Source of the DNA: Verrucomicrobiota bacterium
Lineage (GTDB): Bacteria > Verrucomicrobiota > Lentisphaeria > Oligosphaerales > Oligosphaeraceae
Length of the DNA stretch: 11,736 nucleotides
Assembly: GCA_022709995.1 (NCBI GenBank)
Contig: JAKLHU010000021.1
Coordinates: 1-11,736, forward strand
Direction of reading: 5' to 3'
In this document: piece by piece, positions 5,887-11,736 of the stretch
Layout: each line of letters begins with the position of its first letter
How positions within the stretch are numbered: the first letter of the stretch is position 1
Translations under genes and position numbers: made by a program
Notes under the pieces: generated by a model
The model's input: only the letters and a program-made list of their open reading frames with translations
What the model was told of the DNA's origin: nothing
The model's database searches: none

Positions 5887-7182
5887 ATGGCTGCAACGCC
5901 GCCCCCGGAAATTTACGGCGTCAGCGAGCTGACCAGGCACATCAAGCAGATCCTTGGCCAGGCCTTTCCGCCCTTCTGGCTGCGCGGCGAAATCAGCGAA
6001 TGCAAGATCAACACGCAGTCCAGCCATGTCTATTTCACGCTGAAGGACTCCGGGGCTCAGATCGCGGCCGTCTTCTTCCGTGGCGGCCGGGTGTTCCAGG
6101 AGCTGCGCCTGGCCGCCGGCGTGGAAGTCGATGTCTACGGCCAGCTGACGGTCTATGAACCGCACGGCAACTACCAGGTCATGGTTTCCAGCATCCGCGC
6201 CCATGGCCTCGGAGACCTCCATCTCCGCTTCGAGGAAATGAAGCAGCGCCTGCAGGCCGAAGGCCTGTTCGATCCGCAACGCAAACGCCCGATCCCGCCC
6301 ATGCCGAACTGCGTCGGCATCGTCACGTCCCGCGACGGCGCCGCCCTGCAGGATTTCCTCAACGTGCTCCACCGCCGTTTTGCCGGCATGCGGGTCCGCA
6401 TCGCCCCTACCCTGGTTCAGGGCAACGACGCCGCCCGCCAGGTCGCCGCCGCCATCGCCTATCTGAACAGCACCGCCGCCTGCGACGTCATCGTCGTCAC
6501 CAGAGGCGGGGGCAGCATGGAGGACCTCTGGCCCTTCAACGAGGAAGCCGTGGCCAGGGCCGTCGCGGCCTCCGCCATTCCGGTCATCAGCGCCGTCGGC
6601 CACGAACGCGACTTCACCATCTGCGACTTCGCCGCCGACCACCGCTCCGCCACCCCGTCCGTTGCCGCCGAACAGGTCGTGGAAGCAAAGGCCCGCCTGC
6701 ACGAACGCGTTGTCCACGCCCGGCAACGGCTACGCAACGCCCTGCTGCTGCGAATGGCCAACCTGCGCCAACGCCAAGCCCAGGCCGCCGCCTGCCCATT
6801 TTTCAACCATCCGGAAGAATTGCTCAACCGCCGGGCGCAACAGCTCGACCACCTGATGCTGAGACTGGCCCAGACCCTCCCGCGGCGGGCCGAACAGGCC
6901 GCCCTGCGCGCCCAGGCGGCCGCCAGCCGCCTGGCCAGATCCATGCCCGCCGCTCTGCAGACCCGCCAGGCCCGCCTCGAAAATGTCCGGCGGGCTCTGC
7001 AGGCCCTGAATCCAACCGCCGTCCTGACCCGCGGCTACAGCATCCTGCTGGCCGCAAACGGCCGAGCCGTCCGCTCCACCGCCGACACCAGCGTTGACGC
7101 TGGCCTGCTGGCCTTGCTCGGAACCGGAAAACTCAACGTCAAGGTGACGAAAATCATTCCGAAAGAGGACAACCATGGCTGA
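5887..7182 (+). CDS. xseA: Exodeoxyribonuclease VII large subunit
   Basis: A 431-residue catalytic subunit of exonuclease VII, which degrades single-stranded DNA from both ends into acid-soluble oligonucleotides in the cytoplasm and takes part in mismatch repair and damage processing. Residues about 5-100 form the OB-fold DNA-binding domain (YGVSELTRHIKQIL, WLRGEISE, HVYFTLKD). The catalytic domain has the family hallmarks GGGSMEDLWPFNE from residue 207 and SAVGHERDFTICDFAADHR from 235, ending in ATPSVAAE. A long Gln/Arg/Ala-rich helical region leads to the conserved PTAVLTRGYS near the C-terminus. Length is near the 456 residues of the E. coli protein. I chose the ATG at 5887 because GGGAGA ends 6 bases before it; an ATG at 5869 would add six residues. 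It overlaps xseB by 8 bases, so the subunits are translationally coupled. Confidence 0.97.
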   Translation: MAATPPPEIYGVSELTRHIKQILGQAFPPFWLRGEISECKINTQSSHVYFTLKDSGAQIAAVFFRGGRVFQELRLAAGVEVDVYGQLTVYEPHGNYQVMVSSIRAHGLGDLHLRFEEMKQRLQAEGLFDPQRKRPIPPMPNCVGIVTSRDGAALQDFLNVLHRRFAGMRVRIAPTLVQGNDAARQVAAAIAYLNSTAACDVIVVTRGGGSMEDLWPFNEEAVARAVAASAIPVISAVGHERDFTICDFAADHRSATPSVAAEQVVEAKARLHERVVHARQRLRNALLLRMANLRQRQAQAAACPFFNHPEELLNRRAQQLDHLMLRLAQTLPRRAEQAALRAQAAASRLARSMPAALQTRQARLENVRRALQALNPTAVLTRGYSILLAANGRAVRSTADTSVDAGLLALLGTGKLNVKVTKIIPKEDNHG

Positions 7183-7429
7183 CAACGACCTCACGACGCT
7201 GAAATTCGAAGACGCCCTGGCCCGCCTGGAAGCCATTGTCAGCCAGCTGGAAAGTGGCAGCCTATCCCTGGAAGACAGCATGGCCCGGTTCGAGGAAGGC
7301 ATGCGCCTCAACAAAATCTGCTCCGACAAACTGGCCGAAGCCGAAAGCAAAATCGAAATGCTGGTCAAACGCGCCGACGGGACCCTGGAATGGGCCGACT
7401 ACAATCCCAAGCCGAACGGCGCCCAGTGA
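7175..7429 (+). CDS. xseB: Exodeoxyribonuclease VII small subunit
   Basis: An 84-residue protein matching the XseB family in length and sequence: FEDALARLEAIVSQLESGSLSLEDSM leads into FEEGMRLNKICSDKLAEAESKIEML. It folds as a helical hairpin; several copies bind the long helical arm of each large subunit and regulate the enzyme. The start codon lies inside the last codons of xseA (8-base overlap), the usual arrangement for this pair. The last dozen residues, with EWADYNPKPNG, are a flexible tail. In many bacteria ispA and dxs follow xseB, but here a 350-base spacer and pilus ATPase genes come next. Confidence 0.96.
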   Translation: MADNDLTTLKFEDALARLEAIVSQLESGSLSLEDSMARFEEGMRLNKICSDKLAEAESKIEMLVKRADGTLEWADYNPKPNGAQ

Positions 7430-7779
7430 AAACACGTCCGAACAGCCCCCGTCGAAAGATTCACCCGCAGATGGCGGTAGATGGCGTAAATTTTCACGGC
7501 GCCTGAAAATCGGCGCTCTTTGGTGCAATCCGCGGATAAAACAAAGGTGCTACTGCCGATAATCACGTCATGGGCATCGGCGCCATGCCCTTGAAGAAGC
7601 GCAAAAGACTTTGCTGGGGACTTTTCGGATGGCTTCTCGCCAGCCCGCCGCCCTTCGCCCGTCGCCGGCGGCAATCGCTCCCGGCTGGTTTCAATTTCCC
7701 GATTTCATGCTACATTTAGGGACGCCGAAGCCCTCGTGTCCCGAGCCTGGAAAAAGCATCGCGTACGGAGAAAGCCCTG
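7430..7779 (+). other. Intergenic spacer between xseB and the pilus ATPase genes
   Basis: A 350-base stretch with no gene I can support; a short open frame from 7611 into the next gene has no ribosome site. A weak hairpin (GCGCC, 8-base loop, GGCGC, then TCTTT) at about 7500-7525 might end the xseAB transcript. The right half holds the candidate promoter for the following gene. The middle (about 7560-7680) shows nothing I recognise. Confidence 0.5.
7708..7716 (+). promoter_or_regulatory. Candidate extended -10 promoter of the pilT-like tandem
   Basis: TGCTACATT is a TGN-extended -10 (TACATT, 4 of 6) in an AT-richer patch 64 bases before the ATG at 7780. Only a poor -35 (TTTCAA near 7689) lies at a suitable distance. 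I saw no sigma54 motif, which drives some pilus genes. Confidence 0.3.
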
Positions 7780-9396
7780 ATGAACAACGCCTCCATCACC
7801 AAGGAAATTGACTGGTTCTGCTACCATATCGTCGCCGAAAAACTGCTCACCCGGGATGACTGCGTCGCCGTGCTGGAGGCCATTGAAGCCGAAAAGCTCG
7901 CGCCGGACTTGGATCTCTTTGTCAGTGTGTTGAAAGACAACAACCTCTGTCCGGATAGCGTTAAATTTGACCAGTTCACGGCCATGGCCAAGGAAGAAGC
8001 CAAGGTCTTCGGCTTCCCGCCCCGCAGCATCCTGTCCACGCCGGCCACTCCCTCCGCGCCCGCCCGCCCGCCGGCCCCCTCGACTCCCCCTCCAGCTGCC
8101 CAGCCGGCCAAAGGCGGCGCCCTGCCGCTTCCCACCGGCGCCAAAAACGCCTGGCTATTGGACTGGCCGGATCTCTCCCAAGCTGACCGTCTCGACCGGG
8201 ACGACGCCTTGCAGCTGCTGAGAGACTTCCTCCACAAGGCCCGGGAAAACAACTGCAGCGACGTCCACCTCTCGGCCGGCGCCGTGCCTTTTGTCCGGCG
8301 CTATAAACACATCCACCTGATTCCCGGCCAGGACATTCTCAGCCGCGAAGCCGCCGCCGCGATCAATTACGCCCCCCTCACCGAAGCCCAGCACAGGCGC
8401 TTCGAGGAACACCACGACCTCGACTACTGCTACAACATCGAAGGCGACGACCGCTACCGCACCAACCTCCTCTACCAACGACTCGGGCCGGCCGGGTCGT
8501 ACCGGGTGATTGACAAATCGGTCCGACCCATCTCCGATCTCGGCTTCAAGGACCCGAGTGTCATTGAAAAACTTACTACCTACAACCAGGGGCTGATCCT
8601 GCTCACCGGCCCGGCCGGATGCGGCAAGTCGTCTACCCTGGCCGCCCTGGTCGACTACATCAACATCAAACGCCAGGATCACATCGTCTCCGTCGAAGAC
8701 CCAATCGAAATCATTCATCCGCCCAAGGGCTGCAACGTCAACCAGCGCGAAATCTCGCACCATACGAAAAGCTTCGGCAACGCACTGCGGGCCGCTTTGC
8801 GCGAAGACCCCGACGTCATTGTCATCGGCGAAATGCGCGACCTCGAAACCATCGAAATGGCCATCCACGCTTCGGAAACCGGCCACCTGGTCATCGGAAC
8901 CCTCCATACCAACAGCGCGTCGGAAACCATGAACCGGATCCTCGACGTGTTTCCCCACAACCAACAAGCCCAGATCCGCGCCATGGTCGCGGAAAGCCTG
9001 AAGGCCGTCGTCTGTCAGGAACTGCTCCCCAATAAAAACGATGACGGCGTCGTCCTCGCCGCGGAGATTCTGCTCGGCACCCTGGCCGTCTCGAATCTGA
9101 TCCGCGAAGGCAAGACCTATCAGCTGCAGTCGACGATCCAGACCAGCAAGCACATCGGCATGGTCACCATGGAGCAAAGCTATTTCGATCTCTATGAAGC
9201 CGGCAAGCGCAGCTATGACCAGACGCTGCCCCTGATCCGGAATCCGGACATGATCCGGCAAATGCAGATGATCGAAGCCAAACGCCTCACCGGCGGCGGC
9301 CGCAATGCGCCCCCGCCCCCCCCCCCGCCCGCGCCCGCCGCCAGCTCCGAAGGCCCCGCCCCGGATCCAGCCAAGCCCAAACGCAAATGGTTCTGA
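7780..9396 (+). CDS. PilT-family ATPase with extra N-terminal domain and proline-rich tail
   Basis: A 538-residue member of the PilT branch of type IV pilus / type II secretion ATPases, which work as cytoplasmic hexamers at the base of the machine and use ATP to retract pili. Residues 1-80 form a helical, acidic domain not found in standard PilT; a Pro/Ala linker covers about 80-120. The PilT part starts near 140 with NCSDVHLSAG. It carries Walker A GPAGCGKSST (277-286), the Asp box SVEDPIE, Walker B with E351 in GEMRD, and the His box ending in H376 (TLHTNSA). AVSNLIREGK (436-445) corresponds to the AIRNLIREGK element needed for retraction in PilT. The last 30 residues hold seven prolines in a row, then a basic RKWF end. 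GGAG lies 9 bases before the ATG. It stands 75 bases before a normal-length pilT. Motor function secure; the added parts are unexplained. Confidence 0.9.
   Translation: MNNASITKEIDWFCYHIVAEKLLTRDDCVAVLEAIEAEKLAPDLDLFVSVLKDNNLCPDSVKFDQFTAMAKEEAKVFGFPPRSILSTPATPSAPARPPAPSTPPPAAQPAKGGALPLPTGAKNAWLLDWPDLSQADRLDRDDALQLLRDFLHKARENNCSDVHLSAGAVPFVRRYKHIHLIPGQDILSREAAAAINYAPLTEAQHRRFEEHHDLDYCYNIEGDDRYRTNLLYQRLGPAGSYRVIDKSVRPISDLGFKDPSVIEKLTTYNQGLILLTGPAGCGKSSTLAALVDYINIKRQDHIVSVEDPIEIIHPPKGCNVNQREISHHTKSFGNALRAALREDPDVIVIGEMRDLETIEMAIHASETGHLVIGTLHTNSASETMNRILDVFPHNQQAQIRAMVAESLKAVVCQELLPNKNDDGVVLAAEILLGTLAVSNLIREGKTYQLQSTIQTSKHIGMVTMEQSYFDLYEAGKRSYDQTLPLIRNPDMIRQMQMIEAKRLTGGGRNAPPPPPPPAPAASSEGPAPDPAKPKRKWF
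9316..9326 (+). repeat. C11 homopolymer inside the pilus ATPase gene
   Basis: Eleven C in a row encode part of the polyproline stretch near residue 514. Slippage by one base would leave the ATPase domain intact and replace the last roughly 20 residues, extending the frame to stops at about 9426 or 9431. It may be a phase-variable tract, a sequencing artefact, or simply a by-product of proline codons in a GC-rich genome. Confidence 0.6.
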
Positions 9397-9471
9397 ACCG
9401 GCCTGGACAACACCACGCCATGACGTGACCTGACTTCTGCCACTGCGACCTCCATCGACAAGGAACAGAAT

Positions 9472-10563
9472 ATGCCGAAGATTGACGAATATCTGATCAC
9501 CATGATTGAAAAGGGCGGGTCCGATCTCCATCTGTGCTCTACCCTACCGCCGAAAATCCGCGTGCACGGCATTCTGGAAGCCCTGCCCGTCCCGCCGATC
9601 CCCGCCGACGACATGCGCGAACTGCTGCGCGAAATCTGCCCGGAAAACAAATGGGAGTGGTACCTCTCCAATCTTGACCAGGACCTGGCCTATGAAATTC
9701 CCGGCAAGGCCCGTTTCCGCGTCAATTTCCTGTTCAACCACTATGGCCCAGGGAGCGTGCTCCGCGTCATTCCCACCAAAATTTTGTCGATCGACCAATT
9801 GAAGCTGCCCCCGGTTTTGCGCGAAGTCTGCGAATACACTCGCGGCCTGGTCCTGGTCACCGGCCCGACCGGCAGCGGCAAGTCAACGACCCTGGCTTCC
9901 ATGATTGACTATATCAACGACACCCAGAACAAACATATCATCACCATCGAGGACCCGATCGAATTCGTCCACCCCAACAAGAAATCCGTCATTGTCCAAC
10001 GCGAGGTCGGCGCCGACACGACCGCCTTCGGCGTGGCCCTGCGCGGCGCCATGCGCGCCGACCCCGACATCCTCCTCGTCGGCGAAATGCGCGACTTGGA
10101 AACCATGGCTCTGGCCCTGACCTGCGCGACCATGGGCATGCTCGTCTTCGCCACCCTCCACACCAATAATGCGCCCAAAACGGTCGACCGTATCATCGAC
10201 ACTTTCCCGGCCGAGCAACAGCCCCAAATCCGCGCCATGCTGGCCCAGTCCCTGAGCGCCGTCGTCTCCCAGCTGCTGTGCCGCACCAAGGATGGCAAGG
10301 GCCGCATCGGCAGCTTCGAAATCCTGCTGAAGCACGACGGCCTGCCCGCCACCATCCGCGAAGGCCAGATCGCCAACATCCGCAGCATCATCGAACAATC
10401 CAGCGGCCGCGGCATGCGGAGCATGGACAACGACTTGATGCGCCTGTTGAAAGAGGGCATCATCACGCCGATGGAGGCCTACATGAAGTCGACGAACAAA
10501 CAGGATTTCGAACCGCTGCTCGACGCCGCCGACCGGCAGAGCCTCCGCAGCACCGAGGGCTGA
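9472..10563 (+). CDS. pilT: Type IV pilus retraction ATPase PilT
   Basis: A 363-residue protein of normal PilT length (about 345-370). The N-terminal PAS-like domain begins with DEYLITMIEKGGSDLHLC. The ATPase core has Walker A GPTGSGKS (131-138), Asp box TIEDPIEFVH, Walker B with E205 in GEMRDLET, and the His box with H230 in TLHTNNA. It should form a hexameric motor that depolymerises pilin into the inner membrane and powers twitching or DNA uptake. The retraction element is only partly kept: LPATIREGQ (291-299) instead of AIRNLIREGK. AAGGAA (9460-9465) lies 6 bases before the ATG. It follows a longer PilT paralogue after 75 bases with no terminator between, so the pair probably form an operon, like PilT/PilU pairs elsewhere. 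No pilin, PilB or PilC gene is in view. Confidence 0.93.
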   Translation: MPKIDEYLITMIEKGGSDLHLCSTLPPKIRVHGILEALPVPPIPADDMRELLREICPENKWEWYLSNLDQDLAYEIPGKARFRVNFLFNHYGPGSVLRVIPTKILSIDQLKLPPVLREVCEYTRGLVLVTGPTGSGKSTTLASMIDYINDTQNKHIITIEDPIEFVHPNKKSVIVQREVGADTTAFGVALRGAMRADPDILLVGEMRDLETMALALTCATMGMLVFATLHTNNAPKTVDRIIDTFPAEQQPQIRAMLAQSLSAVVSQLLCRTKDGKGRIGSFEILLKHDGLPATIREGQIANIRSIIEQSSGRGMRSMDNDLMRLLKEGIITPMEAYMKSTNKQDFEPLLDAADRQSLRSTEG

Positions 10564-10676
10564 ACAAGCCCCCTGCCGATGCGCCAGCCGGCTGCTGCCG
10601 ACCACGCCGGAAAACGCCAGCACGTCGCGGCCGCCAGCAACATTGGAAAGCGGAAGCCGGCCGCCGGCCGCCGATG
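10564..10676. other. Convergent spacer between pilT and the chorismatase-like gene
   Basis: A 113-base spacer between stop codons of converging genes. A short hairpin GCCGG-ccg-CCGGC (10656-10668) is present, but no U-run on either side, so no intrinsic terminator can be named for either gene. Confidence 0.4.
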
Positions 10677-11736
10677 TCACTCCGCCAGAAAAGGCGGCGT
10701 CTCGGCTCGGCCGTCGCCCTTGCCATTCACGGCCAGCGCTTCCAGCTCCACCAGCCAGGCCGGCCGGCATACCGGGGCCTGCACCACGTTCATGGGCAAG
10801 CCCGCGGGCAGACGCGGCCGCAACATGCCCAGGGCGACCTTCGCGTCGGCCGGGTCACGCAGATAAAGCGTCGCCACGACCAGGTCGGACAGCGCGGCGC
10901 CTCCGAAAGCCAGCAAGGCTTCGATATTGTCCAGCAGCCGAGCCGCCTGGCAGGCCGGATCGCCCGCATGCAGGGTGCGGCCAAACTTGTCAATGCTCGC
11001 CGTCCCGGAAACCAGATAATGGGAGCGGTCGCGGTGCACTACCCGCGCGCCACGCTCAAAACTGACGCCGTAGTCAATCGTCCGGGACAGCATCTCCGGC
11101 GCCTGCAGATAGGTAACCTGGCTGGCCGCCAGGCCGGCTATCGCCAAGGCGTCCAGCTTGACCAGGGAATGCGGGTTTTCCATGCGGCCCTCAATCCCGG
11201 TGCTGGCAATGAAATGCGTGTCCGCCGTCAAACCGTGCGCGGCGAAAAACTCATTGCGGGCCTTGACCAGACCGGCGTAGTTGTTGTCGATGTCGCGGCA
11301 GTACAGCCAGGTCCGGACGACATGGTCGGCGACGTTCAGGCCTTTTTCCCCCAGCTGTCCGGCCAAGGTTTGAAACGACGCGGCGGTGTCCCGCCCCGAA
11401 TCCCCCGCCGGGGCCAGGGCGCCCGGCAACCAGAGGACGGCTTGCGACAAGGGACGGCCCAGGCACCAAGCCTCGACCGCGACTCTGGCGCCGGAAACCG
11501 GCGCCTGCCCAACCAAGGACGCTTTTTCCGTCAAGCCGGTCGACGCCAGCGCCGCCCGGAAAACCGGCGCCTGGTTGGCGATGTCGCTGAAAAAAAAGCG
11601 CAAGCAGTCAAGGTCTTCGGGCCGGCGGCCGGCGCCGGCCAGCACCGCCAGAAAGTCATCAAGGAAGGCCGCGGCCTCGGAGAGGAATGTTTTATGCGAA
11701 CGTGATTCACCAACAAAAAAACACTCCTGCCCGAAG
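10677..11736 (-). CDS. Tandem Rid-domain protein, chorismatase (FkbO/Hyg5)-like; start outside window
   Basis: The frame runs leftwards to a TGA at 10677-10679 and stays open to the right edge, giving at least 352 residues with the start beyond 11736. A GTG at 11645 could be read as a start, but the coding-like sequence before it (with QECFFVGES and FLSEAAAFLDDFLA) continues the domain, so I treat the gene as partial. The second half is a clear RidA-like fold: YLVSGTASID, AGDPACQAARLLDNIEALL, LVVATLYLRD and VCRPAWLVELEALAV. The first half has a second, divergent copy (VVRTWLYCRDI, HFIASTGIEGR). This double arrangement and the CRPxWLVELE ending recall chorismatases, which hydrolyse chorismate with a Glu in that last motif. 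Product and pathway are inferred; it might instead be a Rid-type imine deaminase relative. It converges with pilT. Confidence 0.75.
   Translation of the reverse strand, partial: FGQECFFVGESRSHKTFLSEAAAFLDDFLAVLAGAGRRPEDLDCLRFFFSDIANQAPVFRAALASTGLTEKASLVGQAPVSGARVAVEAWCLGRPLSQAVLWLPGALAPAGDSGRDTAASFQTLAGQLGEKGLNVADHVVRTWLYCRDIDNNYAGLVKARNEFFAAHGLTADTHFIASTGIEGRMENPHSLVKLDALAIAGLAASQVTYLQAPEMLSRTIDYGVSFERGARVVHRDRSHYLVSGTASIDKFGRTLHAGDPACQAARLLDNIEALLAFGGAALSDLVVATLYLRDPADAKVALGMLRPRLPAGLPMNVVQAPVCRPAWLVELEALAVNGKGDGRAETPPFLAE

Noticed and set aside
5224..6726. A 500-codon minus-strand frame opposite the zinc-ribbon and xseA genes
   Set aside because: xseA is unmistakable on the plus strand; the opposite frame is compositional.
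7611..7811. A 66-codon plus-strand frame before the long PilT-like gene
   Set aside because: It overlaps the start of the ATPase in another frame, lacks a ribosome site and has no recognisable features.
10278..11705. A 475-codon plus-strand frame spanning the end of pilT and the chorismatase-like gene
   Set aside because: It runs out of frame through two recognisable genes on opposite strands and reads as Arg/Pro/Gln-rich low-complexity sequence.

Overview
This is a GC-rich bacterial chromosomal window with a strong preference for C in third codon positions. It carries ten complete protein-coding genes that I can support, plus one gene cut by the right edge. No phage, transposon, CRISPR, rRNA or tRNA sequence was recognised. 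The mix suggests a Gram-negative bacterium of the Planctomycetota/Verrucomicrobiota/Lentisphaerota type, with Lentisphaerota-like as the best guess. The clues are a glycine-tailed RRM protein, an orphan polyamine-binding lipoprotein, a glycosidase-like protein without a signal peptide, FmdB, exonuclease VII and two PilT-type ATPases. This placement is an inference from gene content, not a phylogenetic result.

Left part (1-1004): a small RNA-binding protein of the RRM family is transcribed leftwards. About 140 nt of 3' untranslated sequence with folding potential follows it, ending in a textbook intrinsic terminator whose U-tract faces that gene. A 449-base spacer separates it from the rightward genes and should hold divergent promoters.

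Middle (1005-5802, all rightward): a PotD-like lipoprotein without its ABC transporter partners; a 705-residue glycoside-hydrolase-like protein; a 64-residue single-pass membrane protein probably co-transcribed with it; an FmdB-type zinc-ribbon protein with a good sigma70-type promoter overlapping the previous stop codon; and a second zinc-ribbon protein anchored in the membrane.

Right-middle (5887-10563, rightward): xseA and xseB overlap by 8 bases and encode the two subunits of exonuclease VII. After a 350-base spacer come two PilT-family hexameric ATPases in tandem. The first is long, with an extra N-terminal domain, a proline-rich linker and a proline-rich tail encoded across a run of 11 C. 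The second has standard PilT length. Together they suggest type IV pilus retraction, or a related pilus or secretion machine, with two non-identical motor subunits.

Right edge (10677-11736, leftward): a tandem-Rid protein resembling the chorismatase (FkbO/Hyg5) family. Its frame stays open to the end of the window, so its start lies outside.

Most of the window is ordinary chromosomal content. The points most worth checking are the enlarged PilT paralogue with its C11 tract, the orphan glycosidase-like protein, the paired zinc-ribbon genes, the structured tail of the RRM transcript, and the chorismatase-like gene with its unseen neighbours.
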